Origin: Lelliottia nimipressuralis
GTDB taxonomy: Bacteria; Pseudomonadota; Gammaproteobacteria; Enterobacterales; Enterobacteriaceae
Direction of reading: 5' to 3'
NCBI RefSeq assembly: GCF_004115925.1
Contig: NZ_SDDX01000004.1
Coordinates: forward strand, 124,001-188,000
DNA: 64,000 bases
Part shown: piece after piece, positions 55,756 to 64,000 of the stretch
Numbering within the stretch: the stretch's first letter is position 1
Layout of the letters: each line of letters begins with the position of its first letter
Position numbers and translations under genes: made by a program
The notes under the pieces: generated by a model
What the model saw: only the letters and a program-made list of their open reading frames with translations
What the model was told of the DNA's origin: nothing
Databases searched by the model: none

Positions 55756-58295
55756 ACGTTTTCCTCCACCAGAGTCACCGGAATGCGCTCGTATGGCGTT
55801 GCCGGACGGTGCTGCTCGCGCTCAGGAACAACCTGTACGTTCGGATCGCGCTGGGTGCTGTTGATAAAGTGTTTGAAGCGAACCTGCGCGGCTGGCGTGT
55901 TGACGGTTTCTGTCCACTCGCAAATGACGGCCTCGCGCAGGCGGGAAATCTCTTCTTCCAGATGCTCGTTCAGGCCAAGTTTATCGTCGATGATCACCGA
56001 TTTCAGATATTCGATGCCGCCTTCCAGGTTATCGAGCCAGGAGGCGGTACGGGTCAGTTTGTCGGCGGTACGAATGTAGAACATCATGAAGCGGTCGAGA
56101 TACTTGAGCAGGGTTTCGCGATCGAGATCGGCCGCCAGCAGGTCGGCGTGACGCGGCTTCATCCCGCCGTTACCGCATACGTACAGGTTCCAGCCTTTTT
56201 CGGTGGCGATAATCCCCACGTCTTTACCCTGCGCTTCCGCACATTCGCGGGTACAGCCGGAGACGCCAAACTTCATTTTGTGTGGGGTACGGATGCCTTT
56301 GTAGCGGTTTTCCAGCTCAACGCCAAAGCCCACGCTATCGCCCACGCCGTAACGGCACCAGGTGCTGCCGACGCAGGTTTTCGCCATACGCAGCGCTTTG
56401 GCATACGCGTGACCGGTTTCGAAGCCCGCTTCGATCAACTGACGCCAGATTTCCGGCAGGTCATCTTTCTGCGCGCCAAACAGGCCGATACGCTGGGAAC
56501 CGGTGATTTTGGTGTACAGATTAAATTCGCGCGCCACGCGGCCCACCGCCACCAGCCCTTCCGGGGTGATTTCGCCACCGGCGGAACGTGGGATCACGGA
56601 GTAGGTCCCGTCTTTCTGAATGTTCGCCAGGAAGTTGTCGTTGGTGTCCTGCAGCGGCGTGTGCTCTGGCTTCAGGATGTATTCATTCCAGCAGGAGGCC
56701 AGCAGTGAACCGACGGTCGGTTTACAGACTTCGCAGCCGTAGCCCTGACCGTGTTTTTGCAGCAGTTCGTCGAAGGTTTTGATGCCTTCCACGCGGATCA
56801 GGTGGTAAATCTCCTGGCGTGAGTAAGAGAAGTGCTCACACAGGTTGTTGTTCACTTCGATGCCCTGTTTCGCCAGTTCGGCGTTCAGCACCTGGGTGAC
56901 CAGCGGAATACAGCCGCCGCAGCCGGTACCGGCTTTGGTTTCGGCTTTCAGGGCGGCGACGGTGTGGTAGCCTTTGTTGATCGCCGAAATCAGCATGCCT
57001 TTGGTCACGTCGAAGCAGGAGCAAATCTGCGCGCTGTCGGGCAGTTTATCCACGCCGATAGAAGGTTTACCGTTGGAGGCGTGAGCCGGCAGGATCAGCG
57101 CGTCCGGGTTTTCCGGCAGTTCGATGGCGTTCAGGACCAGCTGCAGCAGATTACCGAAATCGCTGGTATCCCCCACCAGCACCGCACCCAGCAGGTTTTT
57201 GTTGTCCTGGCTGACGATCAGGCGTTTGTAGACCTCTTTGCTTTCGTCGAGGTAAACGTAGCTGCGACAGCCTGGTGTGCGACCGTGCGCATCGCCGATC
57301 CCGCCGACGTCCACGCCGAGCAGTTTCAGCTTGGCGCTCATGTCCGCGCCGGTGAAGGCATTTTCGTTACCGAGAATATGGTCAACGGCGACCTGCGCCA
57401 TTTTGTAGCCAGGAGCTACCAGACCATACACGCGGTTGTTCCAGCTGGCGCATTCGCCGATGGCGTAAATGTCCGGGTCGGAGGTCTGACAGGCGTCGTT
57501 AATCATGATCCCGCCGCGCTGAGCCACGGCCAGACCGCACTGGGTCGCCATTTTATCGCGCGGGCGGATACCGGTGGAGAAGACGATGAAGTCGACTTCC
57601 AGCTCGCTGCCGTCGGCAAAGCGCATGGTTTTACGCGCTTCGGTGCCTTCCTGAACGATCTCTTTGGTATTTTTGCTGGTGTGAACTTTCACACCCATGC
57701 TTTCGATTTTACGGCGCAGCTGATCGCCACCCATGTGGTCGAGTTGTTCAGCCATCAGCATCGGGGCAAATTCGATGACGTGGGTTTCGACCCCCAGGTT
57801 TTTCAGCGCGCCTGCCGCTTCGAGGCCCAGCAGACCGCCGCCGACTACCGCACCGCGTTTACTGCGGCGTGCACAGGATTCGATCGCTTTGAGGTCTTCA
57901 ATGGTACGATAAACGAAGCAATCCTGCGTTTCCGAGCCTTTGATTGGCGGGATCCACGGGTAAGAGCCAGTCGCCATGATCAACTTATCGTAAAAAACCG
58001 TGCGTCCGGCACTGGAGTGGATCACTTTTTCCTGGCGGTTGATGGTGATAGCGCGTTCGCCCACCAGCACCTTGACGCCATGCTTCTCGTAGAAACCTTC
58101 ACGCACCAGCGAAAGTTCTTCCGCGGTGTGATGAGAGAAGTAGGAAGAGAGGTGTACACGATCGTATGCTTTGCGGGGTTCTTCACAGAAGACGGTAATA
58201 TCGAACTGGGCAGCGTCAGCTTTATCAAGGAGATCCTCAATAAAGCGGTGGCCGACCATGCCGTTACCGATAATAGCGAGTCTGACTTTGCTCAT
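55752..58295 (-). CDS. nirB: Nitrite reductase (NADH) large subunit NirB
   Basis: Cytoplasmic enzyme that reduces nitrite to ammonium with NADH. It has 847 residues. The N-terminal FAD/NAD domain has IGNGMVGHRFIEDL and GGGLLGLEAAGAL. A BFD-like [2Fe-2S] domain follows (CSCFDVTKG and GCGGCIP near 420-460). The C-terminal sulfite/nitrite reductase half-domains carry the siroheme-[4Fe-4S] cysteines in CVGSTWC and GCTREC. Transcription is anaerobic and nitrite-induced through the FNR and NarL/NarP sites at 58354-58396. Confidence 0.98.
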   Translation of the reverse strand: MSKVRLAIIGNGMVGHRFIEDLLDKADAAQFDITVFCEEPRKAYDRVHLSSYFSHHTAEELSLVREGFYEKHGVKVLVGERAITINRQEKVIHSSAGRTVFYDKLIMATGSYPWIPPIKGSETQDCFVYRTIEDLKAIESCARRSKRGAVVGGGLLGLEAAGALKNLGVETHVIEFAPMLMAEQLDHMGGDQLRRKIESMGVKVHTSKNTKEIVQEGTEARKTMRFADGSELEVDFIVFSTGIRPRDKMATQCGLAVAQRGGIMINDACQTSDPDIYAIGECASWNNRVYGLVAPGYKMAQVAVDHILGNENAFTGADMSAKLKLLGVDVGGIGDAHGRTPGCRSYVYLDESKEVYKRLIVSQDNKNLLGAVLVGDTSDFGNLLQLVLNAIELPENPDALILPAHASNGKPSIGVDKLPDSAQICSCFDVTKGMLISAINKGYHTVAALKAETKAGTGCGGCIPLVTQVLNAELAKQGIEVNNNLCEHFSYSRQEIYHLIRVEGIKTFDELLQKHGQGYGCEVCKPTVGSLLASCWNEYILKPEHTPLQDTNDNFLANIQKDGTYSVIPRSAGGEITPEGLVAVGRVAREFNLYTKITGSQRIGLFGAQKDDLPEIWRQLIEAGFETGHAYAKALRMAKTCVGSTWCRYGVGDSVGFGVELENRYKGIRTPHKMKFGVSGCTRECAEAQGKDVGIIATEKGWNLYVCGNGGMKPRHADLLAADLDRETLLKYLDRFMMFYIRTADKLTRTASWLDNLEGGIEYLKSVIIDDKLGLNEHLEEEISRLREAVICEWTETVNTPAAQVRFKHFINSTQRDPNVQVVPEREQHRPATPYERIPVTLVEENV

Positions 58296-58353
58296 TTTTG
58301 CCTCGATTTCTTTTCTATTACTGCCTACCTTAACGATTCAGCAGGGGCACTTA

Positions 58354-58396
58354 TTGATGCAAATCAAATACGCCTTAACCTACCACTTAGTGGGTA
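58354..58396 (-). promoter_or_regulatory. nirB promoter: FNR site plus NarL/NarP 7-2-7 site
   Basis: TTGATGCAAATCAA (58354-58367) is a perfect FNR palindrome. TACCACTTAGTGGGTA (58381-58396) is a perfect NarL/NarP 7-2-7 inverted pair. Their centres are 28 bases apart, the same as the -41.5 and -69.5 sites of E. coli nirB. TAAGGT, the E. coli-type -10, overlaps 58327-58332. The predicted start point is near 58319. Confidence 0.9.
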
Positions 58397-58535
58397 TATT
58401 CCTGATTTGTCAGGATTTTTATAAGTCATGGAAATAGCAAGCTTTTCGCGAGCGTCTAATTTATATACAAATTAGGGGGCTAATGATTACGATGACGTAC
58501 CCCTTAATTTCAGCCGCATTTTTCGGGAGAAAGGT

Positions 58536-59852
58536 ATGACGACAACACCGCTTTGGCTGGTTCAGAATGTTCGGTTACCTGGCCGGGAAGGGTTATGGCA
58601 AATCGGCATTGAGAATGGCCGTTTTGCAGAGATCACCCCGATGCGCGATGCTCATGACGAAAGTTATGAGGTGCTTAACGCTCGCGGTGGACTGGCGATT
58701 CCGCCGTTTATCGAGCCTCATATTCATCTGGATACGACGCAAACCGCCGGGGAACCGAGCTGGAACCAGTCGGGGACGCTGTTTGAAGGCATCGAACGCT
58801 GGGCCGAACGCAAGGCGCTGCTCAGCCATGACGATGTCAAAGCCCGCGCGTGGAAAACCCTGAAATGGCAAATCGCCAACGGTATCCAGTTCGTGCGCAC
58901 CCATGTGGATGTCTCCGATCCGACTCTTACCGCCCTGAAAGCGATGCTGGAAGTGAAGCAGGAGGTGGCGCCGTGGGTTACGCTGCAAATCGTCGCATTC
59001 CCGCAGGAAGGCATTCTCTCTTATCCCAACGGCGCGGCGCTGCTGGAGGAAGCCTTGAAACTGGGGGCCGATGTGGTCGGGGCGATCCCGCACTTTGAAT
59101 TTACCCGCGAGTACGGCGTGGAGTCCTTGCACATCGCCTTCGCGCTGGCGAAAAAATATGACCGCCCGCTGGATATCCACTGCGATGAGATCGACGATGA
59201 GCAGTCGCGCTTCGTCGAAACCGTCGCCATGCTGGCGTACGAGGCGGGCATTGGCCATCGCGTGACCGCCAGCCATACCACGGCGATGCACTCCTACAAC
59301 GGCGCTTACACGTCGCGCCTGTTCCGCTTGCTGAAAATGTCAGACATCAACTTTGTCGCCAATCCGCTGGTGAATATCCATCTGCAAGGGCGTTTTGACG
59401 ACTATCCGAAACGCCGCGGCATCACTCGCGTGAAAGAGCTGCTCGAGGCAGGAATTAACGTCTGCTTCGGTCATGATGACGTCTTTGATCCCTGGTATCC
59501 GCTGGGGACGGGCAATATGTTGCAGGTGCTGCACATGGGGCTGCATGTTTGCCAGATGATGGGCTATCCGCAAATCGACAGCGGGTTAAACCTGATCACG
59601 CACAACAGCGCCAGAACGTTTGGCCTGACGGATTACGGCATCGAAACGGGTCATCCGGCGAACCTGATTATTCTGCCTGCTGAGAGCGGTTTTGAAGCGG
59701 TGCGTTGCCAGGTGCCGGTGCGCTGGTCGATTCGTCAGGGACGGGTGATCGCCACCACACAGCTGGCGCAAACGTGGATACAAACCGATAGCGGGGGAGA
59801 GGAAGTGAGTTTTACCCGAAACAGCCCCTTCGCCGATGGCAAAGGGGCGTAG
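58536..59852 (+). CDS. codA: Cytosine deaminase (CodA-type)
   Basis: Amidohydrolase that deaminates cytosine to uracil and ammonia. It has 438 residues (E. coli CodA 427), with strong family similarity throughout. Metal ligands: His62 and His64 in [13 protein letters not shown]; the active-site [16 protein letters not shown] and [19 protein letters not shown] blocks; the catalytic Asp in [16 protein letters not shown] good ribosome site (GGGAGAAAGG) precedes the ATG. There is no codB permease beside it. It is divergent from nirB and convergent with tsgA, on the opposite strand to both; in E. coli these two are adjacent. Confidence 0.95.
   Translation: MTTTPLWLVQNVRLPGREGLWQIGIENGRFAEITPMRDAHDESYEVLNARGGLAIPPFIEPHIHLDTTQTAGEPSWNQSGTLFEGIERWAERKALLSHDDVKARAWKTLKWQIANGIQFVRTHVDVSDPTLTALKAMLEVKQEVAPWVTLQIVAFPQEGILSYPNGAALLEEALKLGADVVGAIPHFEFTREYGVESLHIAFALAKKYDRPLDIHCDEIDDEQSRFVETVAMLAYEAGIGHRVTASHTTAMHSYNGAYTSRLFRLLKMSDINFVANPLVNIHLQGRFDDYPKRRGITRVKELLEAGINVCFGHDDVFDPWYPLGTGNMLQVLHMGLHVCQMMGYPQIDSGLNLITHNSARTFGLTDYGIETGHPANLIILPAESGFEAVRCQVPVRWSIRQGRVIATTQLAQTWIQTDSGGEEVSFTRNSPFADGKGA
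59824..59848. terminator. Hairpin inside the codA 3' end
   Basis: GCCCCTT and AAGGGGC arms with an 11-base loop lie in the last 30 bases of codA, just before the tsgA stop from the other strand. No T-run follows. It may act as the shared end of two convergent genes separated by only 3 bases. Confidence 0.4.
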
Positions 59853-59855
59853 GCA

Positions 59856-61040
59856 TTAGTGAGAAGCCGCTGCCGTGTTGTGCTGACGGTGGCGGGTGAC
59901 AAAGCCCAGAATCAGACACATCACAAACACCACGGCGTACAGGCCGTTAGCCGTGTGCAGGGCTGCCAGCGGGCCACTGTGCGCCACAATAGGACCGGTC
60001 ACCACGAAGGTCAGCATGGTGCCGATGGTGCCGCAGGTCAGCACAAAGTTCACCAGCTTCGGCGACGCCACTTTGGTTTGCAGGGAGCCAAGCGTAATGA
60101 TTGAGGTGTAAATCGCGCTGGAGAAGAAACCGAGGGTCAGAATGAACCACGGCATATGCTCCGGCGAACCGTTGATGAACAGATACATCAGCACGGTTGC
60201 CAGGCCCGCCAGTACGGTCAGGATACGCTGCAGATCGAAGAAGCGCAGGATGAAGCTAAACGCCCACATGCCAAACATGTACGACATCCAGAAATCACTC
60301 ACCAGTTTACCGGCGTCGTTCAGGCTCATGCCCAGCCCTTTGGCATATTCCGGCACCCACGAGATAAAGCCCAGCTGGCCGAGGATGTAGCACAGCGCGG
60401 CAATGGAGAGGAACAGCACGCCGATTCCCCATTTCTCTTTCACCACCGGCTCAGAGGTTTGCACCGCTTTTTTGCCCAGTACCGGGAAATCGCAGCCGAA
60501 GGTCAGAATAAAGATAGCGACGTACACCAGCCCGATGCAGGCATAAACCCAGTACCACTCGATGCTACGCGCCAGCAGAACGGCGGCCACCATTGGGAAG
60601 ATCATCCCCGCCATGCTGAAGAACGAGTCGGTGAATAGCAGACGCGCGCCGCGCTGGCGGCCTTCATACATGTGGGTGATCAGGAAAGTCCCGATGGACA
60701 TGGTGATCCCGCTGACCAGCCCGAGAACGAACATCGACGCCGAGAACAGGGCGATACTGTGGCTGACCATCAGGCCCGCCACGGCGGCGACCATCAGCAC
60801 AAAGCCGAAGCGCAACTGAGTTTTCAGCGGCACGATTTCCATCAGCCAGGCGTTTAAAAAGATCGAAATCAGGATCCCGGCGTTCAGGAAGGTGAAGGTG
60901 TTACTCATGCTGGAAACAGGTAGCTGGAAATAATCGGCAATATTGCCCATTACCATCCCGGTGACGATCACCAGTGCGCCGGTGAGGGCGTACGAGAAGA
61001 AGCTGATCCATGTGAGCTTGATGCGGTTGCTGTTAGTCAT
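59856..61040 (-). CDS. tsgA: MFS transporter TsgA
   Basis: Major facilitator family inner-membrane protein of unknown substrate. It has 394 residues (E. coli 393) and about 12 hydrophobic segments, starting [28 protein letters not shown]. The A-motif-like loop and the central cytoplasmic loop ([21 protein letters not shown]) are in the expected places. Salmonella tsgA is recorded as selenite-responsive. It is divergent from ppiA (276-base gap) and convergent with codA. Confidence 0.95.
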   Translation of the reverse strand: MTNSNRIKLTWISFFSYALTGALVIVTGMVMGNIADYFQLPVSSMSNTFTFLNAGILISIFLNAWLMEIVPLKTQLRFGFVLMVAAVAGLMVSHSIALFSASMFVLGLVSGITMSIGTFLITHMYEGRQRGARLLFTDSFFSMAGMIFPMVAAVLLARSIEWYWVYACIGLVYVAIFILTFGCDFPVLGKKAVQTSEPVVKEKWGIGVLFLSIAALCYILGQLGFISWVPEYAKGLGMSLNDAGKLVSDFWMSYMFGMWAFSFILRFFDLQRILTVLAGLATVLMYLFINGSPEHMPWFILTLGFFSSAIYTSIITLGSLQTKVASPKLVNFVLTCGTIGTMLTFVVTGPIVAHSGPLAALHTANGLYAVVFVMCLILGFVTRHRQHNTAAASH

Positions 61041-61307
61041 GTCTGCCTTGTATATGTACGTAAAGCGCGTTGACGCGCGAAGTGCGGGCAGATTTTAGTC
61101 ATTAAAGTGATCTATTTAAATCTTTTCTGAAAATTATGATCATCGTTACAGTATTTATCATGACGGAAATCACCTTTTTACCCGCTGGATTCAACTGTTT
61201 GCGCCGTTACAACTGTTTCAAATTCGTAAAATTAGGTAAAAGGCTGGCCTCCATCCATACTGCTCTTTAGAATCAAGCAACTTGCCTTATTTACCGCGCT
61301 TTTTTAA

Positions 61308-61889
<582 letters not shown>

Positions 61890-61899
61890 GATTCTCCTC

Positions 61900-61927
61900 T
61901 GCGGGCATTCTCGCCCGCATTGCTTTC
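61900..61927 (+). terminator. Terminator after ppiA
   Basis: A 7-bp stem (TGCGGGC / GCCCGCA) followed by TTGCTTT lies 10 bases after the ppiA stop. Confidence 0.75.
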
Positions 61928-61995
61928 CCCTCCCTGCGAAAGCGCAGTTTGCTGCTTATACTTGTGGCAAACGGACACATTCAGGGAGGCGTTAA

Positions 61996-62163
61996 GTGAA
62001 AAAACTCACCGATAAGCAAAAATCCCGTCTCTGGGAGCAACAGCGAAATACCAATTTCCAGGCCAGCCGCCGTCTCGAAGGCGTCGATAGCCCGTTAGTC
62101 ACGCTCAGTGCGCAGGACGCCGAGGTTCGTATCCAGGAACTCAGGAGGCACTATGAGCGATAA
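61996..62163 (+). CDS. yhfG: Fic antitoxin-like protein YhfG
   Basis: A 55-residue protein from the GTG at 61996 (GGAGG upstream at 61985-61989): [17 protein letters not shown]..., matching E. coli YhfG. It contains the inhibitory helix motif (S/T)xxxE(G/N) as SRRLEG (Ser24 to Gly29, with Glu28 as the inhibitory residue) that class I Fic antitoxins use to block ATP binding in the partner enzyme. It overlaps fic by 11 bases, so the two are co-translated. Confidence 0.93.
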   Translation: MKKLTDKQKSRLWEQQRNTNFQASRRLEGVDSPLVTLSAQDAEVRIQELRRHYER

Positions 62164-62755
62164 AATTGGTGACGACCGCGATCCGTACCTCTATCCCGGC
62201 CTGAATGTGATGCGTAATGCGCTCAGTATTCGTCAGGCGGAGCGTCTGGCACAGGCCTCCTACGAACTCACCGCCCTGCGCGCGGCCACGCTGCCTCTCG
62301 GCCCGCCGGCCCGCGGATTGCCGCATCTGTGCGCCATCCATCGCCACCTTTATCAGGATATTTTTAGCTGGGCGGGGGCAATTCGTGAGGTCGATATTTA
62401 TCAGGGCGATACCCGTTTCTGCCATTTTGCCTACATCGAAAAAGAGGGCAACGCCCTGATGCAGGACCTGGAGGAGGAGCACTATCTGACCGGTCTTGAG
62501 CGCGAGGCGTTTATTGCCAGACTCAGCCACTACTACTGCGAGATTAACGTGCTGCACCCGTTTCGCATTGGCAACGGCATCGCGCAGCGCGTCTTCTTCG
62601 AGCAGCTGGCGATCCACGCGGGCTATCAGCTGAGCTGGCAGGGGATCGATCCGGATGAGTGGTCGGCGGCCAACCAGAGCGGGGCGATGGGCGATCTGAC
62701 CGCGCTCAACGCCATCTTTGCCAAAGTAGTGAGCGAAGCGCGGGAAACTGAGTAG
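62153..62755 (+). CDS. fic: Fic-domain protein Fic (AMP-transferase family)
   Basis: Fic-fold protein, the partner of YhfG. It has 200 residues, as in E. coli. The Fic motif region is [12 protein letters not shown] (residues 135-146). The catalytic His135 and the GNG anion loop are present, but the acidic metal ligand of the canonical HxFx(D/E)GNGRxxR is Ile139 and the first Arg is Ile143. The beta-hairpin flap [11 protein letters not shown] and a C-terminal helical region follow the family. Activity is therefore uncertain. GGAGG at 62143-62147 precedes the ATG. Confidence 0.93.
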   Translation: MSDKIGDDRDPYLYPGLNVMRNALSIRQAERLAQASYELTALRAATLPLGPPARGLPHLCAIHRHLYQDIFSWAGAIREVDIYQGDTRFCHFAYIEKEGNALMQDLEEEHYLTGLEREAFIARLSHYYCEINVLHPFRIGNGIAQRVFFEQLAIHAGYQLSWQGIDPDEWSAANQSGAMGDLTALNAIFAKVVSEARETE

Positions 62756-62787
62756 AATAGGGCGGCTATTTTTGTCCCGGAGCCGCC

Positions 62788-63351
62788 ATGATCCTGCTGA
62801 TTGATAACTACGATTCCTTTACCTGGAACCTTTACCAGTACTTTTGTGAACTGGGTGCAGAGGTCATTGTCCGGCGCAACGATGACATTACGCTGGCTGA
62901 TATCGACGCACTGGCCCCGCAGAAAATCGTGATTTCACCAGGGCCGTGTACGCCTGACGAATCGGGTATTTCGCTGGAGGTCATCCGCCACTATTCCGGC
63001 AAACTGCCGATTCTGGGGGTTTGTCTCGGTCATCAGGCTATCGCGCAGGTGTTTGGTGCGACCATTGTTCGTGCCGAACGCGTGATGCACGGCAAAACCT
63101 CACCGGTCACCCACACCGGCGTGGGCGTGTTTCAGGGGCTGAATAACCCGCTGACGGTTACGCGCTACCACTCGCTGGTGATCGACCCGCCCACGCTTCC
63201 CGCGTGTTTTGACGTCACCGCCTGGAGCGACACCCGGCAGATCATGGGCATTCGCCATCGCGAGTGGGACCTCGAAGGGGTGCAGTTCCACCCGGAGAGC
63301 ATTCTGAGCGAACAGGGCCACCAGCTTCTCGCCAATTTCCTCAATCGCTGA
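62788..63351 (+). CDS. pabA: Aminodeoxychorismate synthase glutamine amidotransferase PabA
   Basis: Glutaminase subunit that gives ammonia to PabB for 4-amino-4-deoxychorismate (folate pathway). It has 187 residues. Class I amidotransferase triad: Cys79 in [11 protein letters not shown] (codon at 63022), with His and Glu in [23 protein letters not shown] is the N-terminal signature. GGAG lies just before the ATG. Confidence 0.98.
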   Translation: MILLIDNYDSFTWNLYQYFCELGAEVIVRRNDDITLADIDALAPQKIVISPGPCTPDESGISLEVIRHYSGKLPILGVCLGHQAIAQVFGATIVRAERVMHGKTSPVTHTGVGVFQGLNNPLTVTRYHSLVIDPPTLPACFDVTAWSDTRQIMGIRHREWDLEGVQFHPESILSEQGHQLLANFLNR

Positions 63352-63367
63352 ATTTTTATTGCCTTGT

Positions 63368-63406
63368 TGTGATTTTTTATGCATATTTTGTGATTATATT
63401 TTCACA
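63368..63406. promoter_or_regulatory. Tandem ARG boxes upstream of argD
   Basis: Two 18-bp sites, 63368-63385 (TGTGATTTTTTATGCATA) and 63389-63406 (TGTGATTATATTTTCACA), each agree with WNTGAATWWWWATTCANW at about 16 of 18 positions. They are separated by exactly 3 bases, the spacing used by the ArgR hexamer. They lie 31 bases before argD. Confidence 0.8.
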
Positions 63407-63416
63407 ATTAATGTGA

Positions 63417-64000
<584 letters not shown>

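Noticed and set aside
56832..58424. A 530-codon plus-strand frame opposite nirB
   Set aside because: Antisense to nirB, phenylalanine- and histidine-rich, no domain or ribosome site; a mirror of nirB codon use.
58435..58450. PurR-like sequence (TAGCAAGCTTTTCGCG) upstream of codA
   Set aside because: Only the core GCAAnCnTTT agrees with the PurR operator; too weak to claim without a matrix score and binding data.
63391..63406. TGTGA...TCACA before argD as a CRP site
   Set aside because: The half sites are separated by 8 bases rather than 6, and the whole fits an ARG box with a second box at 3-bp spacing.

Overview
The window is chromosomal backbone from a member of the Enterobacteriaceae. 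Gene content, order and protein lengths follow the E. coli/Salmonella segment running from glg through glp, mal, feo, ompR-envZ, pckA, mrcA, hof, aro-dam-trpS, cysG-nir and ppiA to fic-pabA-argD. It is not E. coli: rtcBA is absent between glpR and malT, the frl and yhf sugar-metabolism blocks are absent between trpS and yhfL, nirC is missing, and a codA-type cytosine deaminase sits between nirB and tsgA. Residue choices and the dispersed GCCGGGTGGCG...ACCCGGC repeats suggest the Enterobacter/Lelliottia/Leclercia group. That placement is an inference made without a database search. I see no rRNA, tRNA, insertion sequence, prophage, integron or CRISPR array.

Layout. 1-9.3 kb: glycogen operon glgBXCAP, with glgB cut by the window edge and glgX carrying a frameshift. 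9.4-13.1 kb: glpD divergent from glpEGR. 13.1-20.9 kb: malT divergent from malPQ. 21-24.8 kb: gntT (frameshifted), nfuA and gntX, divergent from bioH. 24.9-28.1 kb: a small DUF1471/YhcN-type secreted protein and feoABC. 28.4-33.6 kb: tex, greB and ompR-envZ. 33.7-40.7 kb: pckA, hslO-hslR-yrfG, igaA and nudE. 40.8-46.8 kb: mrcA and the hofMNOPQ DNA-uptake/pilus-type operon. 47-53.5 kb: aroK-aroB-damX-dam-rpe-gph-trpS. 53.6-61 kb: yhfL, cysG, nirD-nirB, codA and tsgA. 61.3-64 kb: ppiA, yhfG-fic, pabA and the first part of argD.

How the genes work together. Several neighbouring blocks handle storage and use of alpha-glucans: GlgB/C/A build glycogen, GlgP/GlgX degrade it, and MalP/MalQ process maltodextrins under MalT. 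The glp genes oxidise glycerol-3-phosphate under GlpR; gntT imports gluconate under GntR. Recognisable control sites include a GlpR operator, MalT boxes, two GntR-type operators, a Fur-like box at feo, CRP sites at malT and pckA, a textbook FNR plus NarL/NarP arrangement at nirB, and a tandem pair of ARG boxes at argD.

I found no clearly new biological system. The points most worth a second look are two apparent single-C deletions that break glgX and gntT in the same way (possible consensus errors), the nirC loss with codA gain around nirBD, and the YhfG-Fic pair, which has an intact inhibitory motif but a degenerate Fic active site.
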